From Candidatus Woesearchaeota archaeon (GTDB lineage Archaea; Nanobdellota; Nanobdellia; Woesearchaeales; JABIAG01), in contig JABIAG010000003.1 in the NCBI GenBank assembly GCA_018653365.1, forward strand, positions 1 through 64,000: a DNA stretch of 64,000 nucleotides. The letters run 5' to 3'. A program made the position numbers and the translations under genes. Below are positions 34,522 through 42,719 of this stretch, piece by piece. Under the pieces are notes generated by a model that was not told the DNA's origin, made no database searches, and saw only the letters and a program-made list of their open reading frames with translations. The stretch's first letter is position 1. Each line of letters begins with the position of its first letter.

Positions 34522-35033
34522 TCTTCTGCCTCCATTGTTACTTTATAATTTTCTTTCATGAATTTTATTGCATCGTCTTTGTTGATCTTGTGTTTTTGTG
34601 CTACTTTCTTCTTTTGAGTTTTTCTGTTTTTGATTCTGTAACCTGGTCTTTGTAATGTGATACATACTTGTAATCCAAGGGTTCCAATTTCAGGAGCGTA
34701 TTTTAGTCCGGGTATGTCAATGTATTCGCTAATTCCAAAAGAGATACTTCCATTTTGATCAAAATTATTTTCGCCAAGTACAAAGTCTTTAGCTTCAACC
34801 ATTCTTTTTAATACTTCTTCTGCAACCTTTTTTCTTAGTGTGATTTTACATCCAATTGGTAGTCCAGGTCTTAATCCCCAGCCTGCAATTCTTTTTTGTG
34901 TTATGGTCTTAATTGGTGTTTTTTGTGTTATGATTTGTAATAGCTTTAGACCTTTTTCTAGTTGGTCTTGGCTTTTTCCAGTCCCTATATTAAGGGTAAC
35001 CTTTTCTACTTTTACTGCTTGCATCGGATTCAT
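34518..35033 (-). CDS. rpl5: Ribosomal protein uL5
   Basis: 171 aa; contacts 5S rRNA and P-site tRNA. VEKVTLNIGTGKSQDQLEKG near the start and QKRIAGWGLRPGLPIGCKIT in the middle are diagnostic. It overlaps eS4 and uS14 by 4 bp each. Confidence 0.96.
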   Translation of the reverse strand: MNPMQAVKVEKVTLNIGTGKSQDQLEKGLKLLQIITQKTPIKTITQKRIAGWGLRPGLPIGCKITLRKKVAEEVLKRMVEAKDFVLGENNFDQNGSISFGISEYIDIPGLKYAPEIGTLGLQVCITLQRPGYRIKNRKTQKKKVAQKHKINKDDAIKFMKENYKVTMEAEE

Positions 35034-35719
35034 TTTATCTTAACGTATGTTTTACCTTTTCCCACTACATATGCGTGGGTTTTTATAGTTTCAAATACTT
35101 CATTTTTTTCATTTTTGAATACTAATTTATTTCCTTCTACGCTTTCTACAATTCCAACAGTTCCGATGTGTTTTCCACCAGTTAGTAATATGTTGGCACC
35201 TTTTTCAAAGTTGAATTGTTCTAATATTTTTTGAGTTGGAACTTCTATTGCTACAGTTGCTTTTACTTTTACATCTGTTTTTTCTACTAGGATGTTTCGG
35301 CCATCGAATAGGTTTAGTTGTATTTTTTTTCCAACCATTACTTTGCCTTTAACTTTGTTTAATTTGATTTTTGCTTCTTTTTCATCAATTTCTATTAGGT
35401 TTAGTTTTCCTCGATCATCCAGGATTATTCTATAATTTTTTTTGATTTTTGGGAAACTAATTGTGTCCATTAGTCCAACCATTCTTTTGTGATCTTTTGT
35501 TTGTTTTCCATCAACAAGTACTTCTTGGTGGTGTAGTATGTCTCGGATTTCTTTTCTTGTTTTTCCGATTTTTAATAGGTCTCTTAATGCTAAAACTAGG
35601 GGAATCCCATATTCCATGGAGTGACTTCCAGGTTTTGGTTTTGCCACATACTTTTCTTCTTTTTTCTGGATCTTCCAGTTTTTGCTTGTTGCTATTCGTT
35701 TTAAGTGATTTTTTACCAT
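35030..35719 (-). CDS. rps4e: Ribosomal protein eS4
   Basis: 229 aa from the ATG at 35719 (MVKNHLKRIATSKNWKI), 1 bp after the uL24 stop. An in-frame extension upstream would overlap uL24 by about 80 bp and is only a shadow of it. S4-type RNA-binding segment (GKTRKEIRDILHHQEVLVDG) and a C-terminal KOW motif near GKHIGTVGIVESVEGN. Confidence 0.95.
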   Translation of the reverse strand: MVKNHLKRIATSKNWKIQKKEEKYVAKPKPGSHSMEYGIPLVLALRDLLKIGKTRKEIRDILHHQEVLVDGKQTKDHKRMVGLMDTISFPKIKKNYRIILDDRGKLNLIEIDEKEAKIKLNKVKGKVMVGKKIQLNLFDGRNILVEKTDVKVKATVAIEVPTQKILEQFNFEKGANILLTGGKHIGTVGIVESVEGNKLVFKNEKNEVFETIKTHAYVVGKGKTYVKIK

Positions 35720-35720
35720 T

Positions 35721-36266
35721 TTAGTTTTCCTTTTTTTCTTCTGTTTTTTTAACAGGTTTTGTTTCGACTTTAGTCGTGCCAGAAGTTTTCTTCTGTTCAC
35801 TTTCTTTCTTTTCTGTTGTCTTGGGTTTTTCCCGAGGCTCAGAAGCTTTTTCTTCTGTTTTCTTAGGCTTTGCCTGAGTAGTTTTTGATTCTGATTGGAT
35901 TGTTTTCATTCTTTTTTTGTCTTCTAAGTTTAGTTCCATTATCATGATGTTTGAGGGTTCTAAAGGGTATAATGATCTGCTTCCGTCTCTTTTTTTGAAG
36001 TCTAATCCTTGTATGTAGATTTTTGTGTGTTGTACACTTACTTTTTCTACACTACCTGTTTTTCCTTTGTGTTTTCCTCTCATTACTTTTACTTTGTCAC
36101 CTTTTTTTATGCCAATTGTTCGAATTTTATGTTGGGTTCTTAGTTCTTTACAAAGATGCCCTCCTAAAAACTTCTTTTTGATATGTAATGGAGCATTATG
36201 TCTATACTTTCTTTGTTTTCTTGGTTGTGTACTGTTTTTCCAAGTTGTTGAAAATGTAGTTTTCAT
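35721..36266 (-). CDS. rpl24: Ribosomal protein uL24 with charged tail
   Basis: The uL24 core ends near residue 120 and contains the KOW motif KKGDKVKVMRGKHKGKTGSV and HNAPLHIKKKFLGGHL. The last 60 residues are a Lys/Glu/Thr/Ser tail. Its DNA is nearly identical over 72 bp to that encoding part of the uL22 tail. Confidence 0.94.
   Translation of the reverse strand: MKTTFSTTWKNSTQPRKQRKYRHNAPLHIKKKFLGGHLCKELRTQHKIRTIGIKKGDKVKVMRGKHKGKTGSVEKVSVQHTKIYIQGLDFKKRDGSRSLYPLEPSNIMIMELNLEDKKRMKTIQSESKTTQAKPKKTEEKASEPREKPKTTEKKESEQKKTSGTTKVETKPVKKTEEKKEN
35736..35807. repeat. 72-bp repeat shared by the uL24 and uL22 tails, copy 1
   Basis: Matches 38775-38846 with three mismatches, offset 3039 bp, in the same frame and orientation. 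It encodes EQKKTSGTTKVETKPVKKTE. The low divergence indicates copying between two neighbouring genes or recent gene conversion. Confidence 0.85.
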
Positions 36267-36267
36267 T

Positions 36268-36669
36268 TTATACTGTTATCCTCGCTAATTTTGATATTGC
36301 AGGCCATCTTTCGCATACTTCTTTTGCGATTGGTCCTTTGAACATTGTTCCTTTTGGATTTCCTTGATCGTCTTTTAAAATTACTACTGCGTTATCTTCA
36401 AATTTTACTCTTGTTCCATCTTTTCTTCGGAATTCTTTTCTTTGTCTTACAACAACTGCATTGAATACTTGTTTTCTCATATCTGGTCGTCCTTTTTTTA
36501 CTGTTACTACAACCATGTCGCCAATTCCTGCAGCAGGTAATCTTCCTTTTACTGTTTTTCCTCTTTTTACTCCAAATATTTGAACGAGTTTTGCTCCAGA
36601 GTTGTCACAAGGTTCAACTTTTGTTCCTACGTTTAGTCCTCTTGTTACTCTAGCGCTTATTGCTTTCAT
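36268..36669 (-). CDS. rpl14: Ribosomal protein uL14
   Basis: 133 aa. CDNSGAKLVQIFGVKRGKT and AAGIGDMVVVTVKKGRPDMR are the conserved uL14 segments. No added tail, unlike many neighbours. It overlaps uS17 by 4 bp and is 1 bp from uL24. Confidence 0.97.
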   Translation of the reverse strand: MKAISARVTRGLNVGTKVEPCDNSGAKLVQIFGVKRGKTVKGRLPAAGIGDMVVVTVKKGRPDMRKQVFNAVVVRQRKEFRRKDGTRVKFEDNAVVILKDDQGNPKGTMFKGPIAKEVCERWPAISKLARITV

Positions 36670-37130
36670 TCTTCTTTTACCTTTGATTCAGATTCTTTTG
36701 ATTCTGTTTCTTCAACTTCTTCTTCAGTTTCTTTTTTCTTTTCTGTTCTTTCACTTCTTGTTCTTCCTTCTTCAAGTGCTTCTTTTCGTTCTTCGTAGTG
36801 TTTTTCTTTTCCTTGATTTTCGACAATTACGTGATGAACAGTTTTTGATAAGGGTCTTGTTGCAAATACTTTTACAATGTCTCCCTCTTTTGCGTGTATA
36901 CATTCAGGGTTGTGAACGGTGATTCTGGTTTTTTTCTTTGTGTACCTTTCATATTTTGGTATTGGTACTTTTCTTGTCCATTCTATTACTGCTGAATTGT
37001 GCATTTTTGCTTGAACTACTGTTCCAACAAATGATTTTTTCTTTACATTGATGTTTCCATGGAATGGACATTTTTGATCTGTACATTCCTTTTCAGGTCC
37101 TTTTATTCCAAATATTTCGTTTGTTTTCAT
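36666..37130 (-). CDS. rps17: Ribosomal protein uS17 with charged tail
   Basis: 154 aa. The archaeal form starts with ECTDQKCPFHGNI, then an OB fold with FVGTVVQAKMHNSAVIEW and RITVHNPECIHAKEGDIVKV. Residues from about 115 form a Glu/Lys-rich tail. It overlaps rnp1 by 4 bp. Confidence 0.95.
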   Translation of the reverse strand: MKTNEIFGIKGPEKECTDQKCPFHGNINVKKKSFVGTVVQAKMHNSAVIEWTRKVPIPKYERYTKKKTRITVHNPECIHAKEGDIVKVFATRPLSKTVHHVIVENQGKEKHYEERKEALEEGRTRSERTEKKKETEEEVEETESKESESKVKEE

Positions 37131-37372
37131 TTTAGTGATACTCTTTCTTCGGGTCTTTTTTCAAGAAGTCTGCCCTCTATTAAAAACGTTTGCCCTTTGT
37201 TTTCGATTTCGAATGTGTTTTGTTGTTTTATCATTTTTTTGTTTCCGTTTTTTGTTTTGATTGTGATTGTACTTTTTGTTTCATCGACAATTTTGCCAGT
37301 GATTCCTTTGTTGGATGGGTTGTTGCTTTCAACAACTTTTACTTGTTTTCCTATGATCTCTTGTGTTATCAT
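37127..37372 (-). CDS. rnp1: RNase P protein component 1 (Rpp29/aPop4)
   Basis: 81 aa from the ATG at 37372 (MITQEIIGKQVKVVES); an upstream ATG eight codons earlier adds MNHFQEKK and looks non-native. Sm-like barrel with NKGITGKIVDETKSTITIKT. This protein binds RNase P RNA in tRNA 5' processing. Its place between aIF1 and uS17 is the normal archaeal one. Confidence 0.9.
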   Translation of the reverse strand: MITQEIIGKQVKVVESNNPSNKGITGKIVDETKSTITIKTKNGNKKMIKQQNTFEIENKGQTFLIEGRLLEKRPEERVSLK

Positions 37373-37418
37373 TTTCTTTTCCTGAAAATGATTCAAAAAT
37401 CATTTTTGATTTTTGTTA

Positions 37419-37754
37419 TCATCGGGTTTTTGGTTTTCGTGTGAAACTTTTAACTTCGATTGTTTCAGGTGCAAATCCGATTTTGATTAGTTCTTCTTTG
37501 ACCTTTTGTTGATGATTTCCTTGTAACTCAATTTTTCCATCTTTTGCTGTGCCTCCGCACGCAAATTTCCCTTTGAGTTGTTTTGCAAGGTTTCTAATGT
37601 TAATTTCTTTGTCGTCTACGCCTTCAACAATTGTGTATGGTTTTCCGAATTTTTTCTTGACCATACTTACAACAATCTTTTGTGTTTCTTTTGCTATGCT
37701 TTCACACATACAAAGTTCTTTTGGAAGTCCACACATGGTGCATATTTCGCTCAT
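37419..37754 (-). CDS. Translation initiation factor aIF1 (SUI1) with N-terminal zinc knuckle
   Basis: 111 aa. The SUI1 fold spans about 25-105 with KFGKPYTIVEGVDD, LKGKFACGGTAKDGKIELQG and IGFAPETIEV. The first 17 residues form a CxxC...CxC zinc motif (C5, C8, C15, C17), seen in some archaeal members. It acts in start-codon selection on the small subunit. It overlaps uL29 by 4 bp. Confidence 0.95.
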   Translation of the reverse strand: MSEICTMCGLPKELCMCESIAKETQKIVVSMVKKKFGKPYTIVEGVDDKEINIRNLAKQLKGKFACGGTAKDGKIELQGNHQQKVKEELIKIGFAPETIEVKSFTRKPKTR

Positions 37755-37966
37755 TGCTTATCTTCAGCCTCTTTTTCAAGTTTTCTTGAATTGGTGATTG
37801 TTAATATTTTTGCGATTGTTTTCTTTCTTTGTTTTAACATTCCTGGACTTTTTGGTGGAGTCCCTGTGGATATTTGCGAGTAGTCCTGCATTAACTCTTT
37901 TTTTAATTCTTTTAACTTATTTTGCAAGTCAGCATTATTTAAATCGCGAAGTTCTTTGGATTTCAT
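37751..37966 (-). CDS. rpl29: Ribosomal protein uL29
   Basis: 71 aa, two helices: KSKELRDLNNADLQNKLKEL and the closing helix with KQRKKTIAKILTITNSRKL. The ATG shares one base with the uS3 stop (TAATG). Confidence 0.95.
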   Translation of the reverse strand: MKSKELRDLNNADLQNKLKELKKELMQDYSQISTGTPPKSPGMLKQRKKTIAKILTITNSRKLEKEAEDKQ

Positions 37967-38733
37967 TATTTTTTAGCCTCTTTTTTCTTTTTTGATTCTT
38001 TTTTCTTGGGCTTTGCTTGAGAGTCATCACTTTTCGGTTCACTTTTTTTAGTTTCTTTTTTCTTTGAACTTTTTTCGTCTGATTTTTTTGTTATTTCTTC
38101 TTCTTTGATATCTTCAGATTCTTCGATTGTTTCTAGTTCTTCTCTTAATTCTACTTTATCAGGTAGTTCTACATCACCGGGCATGATTCTTACCTGGATT
38201 CCCACAGTTCCACTTTTTAGGTTTGCAACTGTGTATGCTTTTAAAACTCCTATTTTTGCGATATGTCCTGATTTTTTCAAGTAGCCTTGATAGAATCTCC
38301 ATCTTTTTGCTCTTGAACTTGGAATTTTTCCTGAAATTAATATTTCAGTTCCTAGTGCACCTGCTTTCATTATTGCTTCTAGTACTTTATGACCTATTGA
38401 TTTAAATCGTCCCGATCCAAATCTTTCTAGTGTTGTTGCGATTCTTTCTGCAACGATTTTTGGATCTAGGTCTGGTTGTTGTACTTCTTCAATTTCGATT
38501 TGTGGATTTTCTAGGTTGAATCGTTTTTTTAGTTGTGTTGTTAGTAATTTGATATTTTCCCCTTTTCTTCCTACTACTAGTCCTGGTTTGGATGCTGTGA
38601 TTAGTATTTTTTCCCCTAGTGGAGTTTTCTTAAGTTTAACATTTGATTGTCCTGCTCTTTTTAGGACCTCATTTACGTATTCTTTTATCAAATACTCTTT
38701 CAGGTTTTCTGATACAAATTTTCTTTCAATCAT
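37966..38733 (-). CDS. rps3: Ribosomal protein uS3 with charged tail
   Basis: 255 aa. The KH domain with KPGLVVGRKGENIKLLTTQL, then the C-domain with GRFKSIGHKVLEAIMKAGAL and AKRWRFYQGYLKKSGHIAK. From about residue 190 it continues as a Glu then Lys/Ser/Glu tail. It overlaps uL22 by 4 bp. Confidence 0.96.
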   Translation of the reverse strand: MIERKFVSENLKEYLIKEYVNEVLKRAGQSNVKLKKTPLGEKILITASKPGLVVGRKGENIKLLTTQLKKRFNLENPQIEIEEVQQPDLDPKIVAERIATTLERFGSGRFKSIGHKVLEAIMKAGALGTEILISGKIPSSRAKRWRFYQGYLKKSGHIAKIGVLKAYTVANLKSGTVGIQVRIMPGDVELPDKVELREELETIEESEDIKEEEITKKSDEKSSKKKETKKSEPKSDDSQAKPKKKESKKKKEAKK

Positions 38734-39419
38734 TTTTTAATTTCCTCTGCTTGATCTTTAGGAGCTTCAGTTTTTTCTTCTGTTTTTTTAACAGGTTTTG
38801 TTTCAACTTTAGTCGTGTCAGAAGGTTTCTTCTGTTCACTTTCTTTTGATTCTGTTTTCTTAGGCTCTGCCTGAGATTCAGAATCTTTTGATTCTGTTTT
38901 AGGAGTTTCAGTTTTTTCTTCAACCTTTTTTTCTACCGTGGTTTCTGTTTTTTTCTCGGTTGTTCCTTTTTTTGCAATCTTTTTATCGTCTTTTTTTGTT
39001 ATTTCTTCAACAACGATTTCAATATGTGTTGATTTAGTTTTAAGACCTCTCCGTCTTCCGTAATGGTAACTTCTTGATCCTTGATTTGGGATCATGGTTT
39101 TAATAATTAAACTGTCTGTGTTTAATCCTTTTGAGTTTGCATTTGCTTCAGCACTTTTTAATACGTTTAGTATGAATGTTGCTGCTTTGATTGGGTAATT
39201 TCCTGGACCAATTCCTTTTTTGTGACCTACGCTTGCAATTTTTCTACAAGGGACTGCTATTTTCATTAGGATAACATCTTCTAGCATTTTTTTTGCTCTT
39301 TGAACGTCTTTTCCTTTTATGAAATTGCTAATTTCTAAACTTGCTTTTCTTGAAATAGGTAATCCTATTCCGATTGCAATCGCTTCTCTTTCACTTAATT
39401 GTTTTGTTGTTCTCGTCAT
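38730..39419 (-). CDS. rpl22: Ribosomal protein uL22 with long charged tail
   Basis: 229 aa. The core (1-140) has KDVQRAKKMLEDVI and the tunnel-lining hairpin NQGSRSYHYGRRRGLKTKST. About 85 more residues are Lys/Glu/Thr-rich, including the segment duplicated in uL24. The core alone is near normal length. Confidence 0.95.
   Translation of the reverse strand: MTRTTKQLSEREAIAIGIGLPISRKASLEISNFIKGKDVQRAKKMLEDVILMKIAVPCRKIASVGHKKGIGPGNYPIKAATFILNVLKSAEANANSKGLNTDSLIIKTMIPNQGSRSYHYGRRRGLKTKSTHIEIVVEEITKKDDKKIAKKGTTEKKTETTVEKKVEEKTETPKTESKDSESQAEPKKTESKESEQKKPSDTTKVETKPVKKTEEKTEAPKDQAEEIKK
38775..38846. repeat. 72-bp repeat shared by the uL22 and uL24 tails, copy 2
   Basis: Partner of 35736-35807, three mismatches, encoding EQKKPSDTTKVETKPVKKTE in the uL22 tail. 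Confidence 0.85.
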
Positions 39420-39799
39420 TTAACTGATACCGCACTACTTGATCTTGTTGCACCTACTCCTGGAGCTGAGTGTGCTAGTCTTTTTCTTGTTAATACAAAG
39501 TCGCCCAGTCTATATCCGATCATTTCTTCGGTTATGATTATTTTTTCAAAGCTTTTTCCTGAGTATACTGAAATTGTTTTGTCTATCATTGAAGGGAGTA
39601 TGATTATTCCTCTGCTATGAGTTTTTAGTTTTCCATTTCCTTTTTCTAAAGCAGTCATGAATTTTTTTTGTTCATCTGTTAGTCCTCTTGTTAGAGTTCT
39701 TCTTGCTCTTGTTGGAAGTAATGTTATGAATTCTTTTAGCGGCATTGCCTTTAATTCTTCTGTTGTTTTTCCTCTGTATTTGAATATTTTTTTTGCCAT
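39416..39799 (-). CDS. rps19: Ribosomal protein uS19
   Basis: 127 aa. KTHSRGIIILPSMIDKTISV and EMIGYRLGDFVLTRKRLAHS are the conserved head-binding segments, ending GVGATRSSSAVSVK. The 5-bp gap from uL2 lacks a Shine-Dalgarno. Confidence 0.97.
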   Translation of the reverse strand: MAKKIFKYRGKTTEELKAMPLKEFITLLPTRARRTLTRGLTDEQKKFMTALEKGNGKLKTHSRGIIILPSMIDKTISVYSGKSFEKIIITEEMIGYRLGDFVLTRKRLAHSAPGVGATRSSSAVSVK

Positions 39800-39804
39800 T
39801 TTAT

Positions 39805-40506
39805 TTACCTTTTCATTCCTGTTCTGCTTGGTGCAATTTTACCAACTTTTCTTCCAGCTGGTGCATGTCTTGATACGTGCATTGGTCTTCCTTTAACATG
39901 TGAACATTTTCCACCGAATGGATGGTCTACTGCATTCATAGATATTCCACAAACTTTTGGATATTGTTTGTGATGTGCTTTCATGTATTTGAAGTTGTTT
40001 CCTGCTTTCATTAGTGGTTTTTCTGTTCTTCCACCGCCAGCAATTACTCCTATGGTTGCTCGGCATTCTTGATTAAATAATTTGATTTTTTTGGAGGGCA
40101 GTATTACAGTTATTCCTTTGCTTGTTTTTTGTGATACTCTTGCAAAGTTTCCTGATGCTCGTACAAATTTTCCACCATCTCCTTGTTGTTTTTCAATGTT
40201 ATAAATGTAAGTTCCTTCTGGAATGTCTTTTAATGATAAACAATTACCTACTTTTACTGTTGTAGTTTCATATTCGATCTCGTCACCAACTCTTATACCT
40301 TCAGGTGCGATTAAAAGCACTTCTTCATTTCCAAATTTAGTTTTTAGTAATGGTGCTGAATGAATTTTGTTTGTGATTATATCTAATACTATTCCAGTTT
40401 TTTCACTATTAAGTTTAGCGTGTCTTGCTTTTCCTTTTGACTGGTGTTTTAGTGATTCATGTATTGAACCTTTTCCCCGTCTTTGTTGTAATAGTCGTTT
40501 TCCCAT
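39805..40506 (-). CDS. rpl2: Ribosomal protein uL2
   Basis: 233 aa. Near-invariant peptidyl-transferase-centre region MNAVDHPFGGKCSHVKGRPM, with RHAPAGRKVGKIAPSRTG at the end. The N-terminal RRGKGSIHESLKHQSKGKAR is basic as expected. It starts 1 bp after the uL23 stop. Confidence 0.98.
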   Translation of the reverse strand: MGKRLLQQRRGKGSIHESLKHQSKGKARHAKLNSEKTGIVLDIITNKIHSAPLLKTKFGNEEVLLIAPEGIRVGDEIEYETTTVKVGNCLSLKDIPEGTYIYNIEKQQGDGGKFVRASGNFARVSQKTSKGITVILPSKKIKLFNQECRATIGVIAGGGRTEKPLMKAGNNFKYMKAHHKQYPKVCGISMNAVDHPFGGKCSHVKGRPMHVSRHAPAGRKVGKIAPSRTGMKR

Positions 40507-40507
40507 T

Positions 40508-40768
40508 TTAGATCATTCCCAATTCTGTTGCAATATCCATTGCAGGATTTTCATCTGCTAATTTTACATATGCTCTTTTTTTTCCTTTTCTTGATATGTA
40601 TGTGTTAACTTTTCGAACTTTAACTTTGAACATTTCTTCTACTGCTTTTTTTACTTCAGTTTTTGTTGCTTTAATGTCCACGTCAAATAGTAATTTGTTT
40701 TCAGCTTCCATTAGTCTGATTGCTTTTTCCGTGGATACAGGATTTTTAATTATGTCGTGTGATTCCAT
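40508..40768 (-). CDS. rpl23: Ribosomal protein uL23
   Basis: 86 aa from the ATG at 40768 (ESHDIIKNPVSTEKAIRL), 1 bp after the uL4 stop; a longer in-frame start would intrude into uL4. The body KTEVKKAVEEMFKVKVRKVN matches. This is the tunnel-exit docking protein for SRP and nascent-chain factors. Confidence 0.96.
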   Translation of the reverse strand: MESHDIIKNPVSTEKAIRLMEAENKLLFDVDIKATKTEVKKAVEEMFKVKVRKVNTYISRKGKKRAYVKLADENPAMDIATELGMI

Positions 40769-40769
40769 T

Positions 40770-41570
40770 TTATATGAATAATTTATCCTCACTAATTTTT
40801 TTGATTGAATCTTCGCTGAATAGTACTAATCTTCCTGCTTCTGCGCCAGGGGCTAGTATTTTTGCGTTTATTTCGTTCACTTTTGCAATTTCTACGCCTG
40901 GAACATTTTTTACTCTTTCAACTTCACACTCTTTTGATACCACAATTAGGGGTCCTGTTTTTGTTTTGTATTTTCTTCCTCGCATGGTTCCTTTTCCTGC
41001 TCGGATTTTTTTTACTTTAACTCGGTCTAATTCTTTTTCAAGTCCGAATGATTTTAAGGCTTTGATTAATTCAGATGTTTTCTTTATATTTTCAATTCCA
41101 CTTTCAATTATGAAAGGATATTTTTCAGGTACTTGATGTTTTGTTTCAACTACCTCTTTCATTAGTGTTGCGGATAGTGCGCACCTGATTGCTTTTCTTC
41201 TTTCTTTTTTATTGATATCTTTGATTATGATTTTTTCTGCTTTTGGTGAGTGTGCTTTTCTTCCGCCAACAGTTCCTGGTGCGCTTGCTCCTACCCAGTT
41301 AAATCTTGTTCCTCTGCTGGTTAGAACTTTTCTTGGTACTCTCGAAATTCCAATTCCATAAGCTCCTCTATAATTATGTCTTCGTCTTGATACTTTTGAA
41401 GATGATCTCATTCCTGCACCTGGTTTTGAACCATAGGGTTGGATTGTTTTGGAGTTTACTGCAATGAATGCTCTTTTGATTAGATTTGGTCTTAGTTCTT
41501 CATTGAACTGTTTAGGCATATCTATAGTTCCTTTATTTTCGCCTTTTAAGTTTAGTATGTTTAGTTTCAT
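40770..41570 (-). CDS. rpl4: Ribosomal protein uL4
   Basis: 266 aa. Tunnel loop with KPGAGMRSSSKVSRRRHNYR and GTRFNWVGASAPGTVGGRKA, then the globular part with KKIRAGKGTMRGRKYKTKTG. It overlaps uL3 by 4 bp (ATGA). Confidence 0.97.
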   Translation of the reverse strand: MKLNILNLKGENKGTIDMPKQFNEELRPNLIKRAFIAVNSKTIQPYGSKPGAGMRSSSKVSRRRHNYRGAYGIGISRVPRKVLTSRGTRFNWVGASAPGTVGGRKAHSPKAEKIIIKDINKKERRKAIRCALSATLMKEVVETKHQVPEKYPFIIESGIENIKKTSELIKALKSFGLEKELDRVKVKKIRAGKGTMRGRKYKTKTGPLIVVSKECEVERVKNVPGVEIAKVNEINAKILAPGAEAGRLVLFSEDSIKKISEDKLFI

Positions 41571-42499
41571 AATATCAACTTTTTAAGTTCAATTTTTGTG
41601 CTAGGTTTTCTTTTTGCTCTTATAGCATTTGTGATTGTGATTGGTCTTTTTTTGGATCCTGCAATACTGCCTTTGATTATGATAAAGTTATTTTTGATTT
41701 TTCCATAGTGTCGAATTCCTTCTTCAGGTAGTGTGTCTTCCATTTTTAGAATTTGTTTGTTGTATTCTGTTCTTTGGTGGAATCCCATTTTTCCGGGTTG
41801 TGCAACTCGATACATCATATGTGCTTGTGCTTTCCATCCACCTGATCTTGCACCAACTCCTCTTTGACCTTTTTCAGATCTGTGAGATTTTAGGTTAACT
41901 CCAAATCGTTTAACCACTCCTTGGTACCCTTTTCCTTTTGTTACTGCATGAATGTCAACAAAGATGTTTTCTTCAAATACGTCTTTTACATTGATTTCTT
42001 TTTCTAGGTTTTCTTTTACCCAGGTTAGTTGTTCTTCTTTTGATCCACCTAGTGCTACTTCAAAGATATCAGGTACTTTTTTCCCCATACTTGTTAGTTT
42101 AGGTTGGGTGTATGTAAGAATTCTTATTTGATCGTATACGTCTTTTACATCGTCTAATTTTTTAGAATATTCTTTTGGTAAGGGTAATCGTTTTTTAAGA
42201 TCTTGATCGAGTTTTGGTGAGAGAATTTCGGTTTGAATTGAATTTTTTTGGTAGAAACGCACAGAAAAGATTTTGATTGGTGGACACTCAATCAGTGTCA
42301 CGGGAATGGAATGTTGAAGAGTTAGTTTGCCTTTTTGTTCAGCACCCATCATATGAGCCATTCCAACTTTATAGCCCACAAATCCCAGGGGTTTGGCTTG
42401 TTTGCCAGTCCAAGTTCTAACTCTAGTTAAAAGTTTCTTGGCCCTTTTTCTTGGCCAAAATTGCATACTTCCATGCCTTGGGTTTGCTTTTTTTACCAT
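41567..42499 (-). CDS. rpl3: Ribosomal protein uL3, first gene of the main r-protein operon
   Basis: 310 aa. It starts KANPRHGSMQFWPRKRAKK, a typical archaeal N-terminus, and holds DIHAVTKGKGYQGVVKRFGV and GWKAQAHMMYRVAQPGKMGF. It heads a run of 25 tightly packed minus-strand genes through secY. Unlike most first genes here, its likely TATA boxes lie up to 180 bp upstream, leaving room for a structured leader. Confidence 0.97.
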   Translation of the reverse strand: MVKKANPRHGSMQFWPRKRAKKLLTRVRTWTGKQAKPLGFVGYKVGMAHMMGAEQKGKLTLQHSIPVTLIECPPIKIFSVRFYQKNSIQTEILSPKLDQDLKKRLPLPKEYSKKLDDVKDVYDQIRILTYTQPKLTSMGKKVPDIFEVALGGSKEEQLTWVKENLEKEINVKDVFEENIFVDIHAVTKGKGYQGVVKRFGVNLKSHRSEKGQRGVGARSGGWKAQAHMMYRVAQPGKMGFHQRTEYNKQILKMEDTLPEEGIRHYGKIKNNFIIIKGSIAGSKKRPITITNAIRAKRKPSTKIELKKLIL

Positions 42500-42690
42500 T
42501 TCCTAAGTTAATTTTTGTTTTTGCTTCTACCGCCTCTTTATTGTGGTTGAATTTAAACTGCCTTTTTATGAAAACATTGAAGAAGTACTTTCGTACTGAA
42601 AATGTTTTCTTTTCAGGCTGATTTGTGCTGAGTATCTAATTTATCGTCAGATACGAAAAAAAGAATTTTATATGTCTTTATAAATGTTAT
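42500..42690 (-). promoter_or_regulatory. Promoter and structured leader region of the uL3 operon
   Basis: On the minus strand TATA-like TTTATAAA (42676-42683) would start a transcript near 42655, giving a leader of about 155 nt. Within it, GTATCT/AGATAC arms pair at 42632-42637 and 42649-42654. A long hairpin spans 42570-42609, with 9-bp outer arms (GAAAACATT/AATGTTTTC) and an inner AGTAC/GTACT stem. A second TATA-like TTTAAA at about 42551-42556 could drive a shorter transcript. The structures could be an r-protein binding site for autoregulation or belong to the 3' end of the upstream gene. Confidence 0.5.
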
Positions 42691-42719
42691 TCTTTTTTAG
42701 AGGAAGAGCAGGTTTAATC

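Noticed and set aside
35720-35800. 27-residue N-terminal extension of eS4
   Set aside because: It is the uL24 charged tail read in another frame; the ATG at 35719 starts the conserved eS4 sequence.
38726-38923. 65-codon minus-strand frame within the uL22 tail
   Set aside because: Low-complexity shadow of the uL22 tail in another frame, with no independent start signal.
30551-42500. Many plus-strand open frames of 60-180 codons opposite the r-protein operon
   Set aside because: They are rich in Phe, Leu and Ser, lack start signals, and mirror Lys/Glu-rich r-protein codons; they are antisense shadows.
42570-42609. Hairpin as a bacterial-type terminator of the upstream gene
   Set aside because: No T run follows it on the minus strand and archaeal termination relies on T-rich tracts rather than hairpins; a leader structure is at least as likely.
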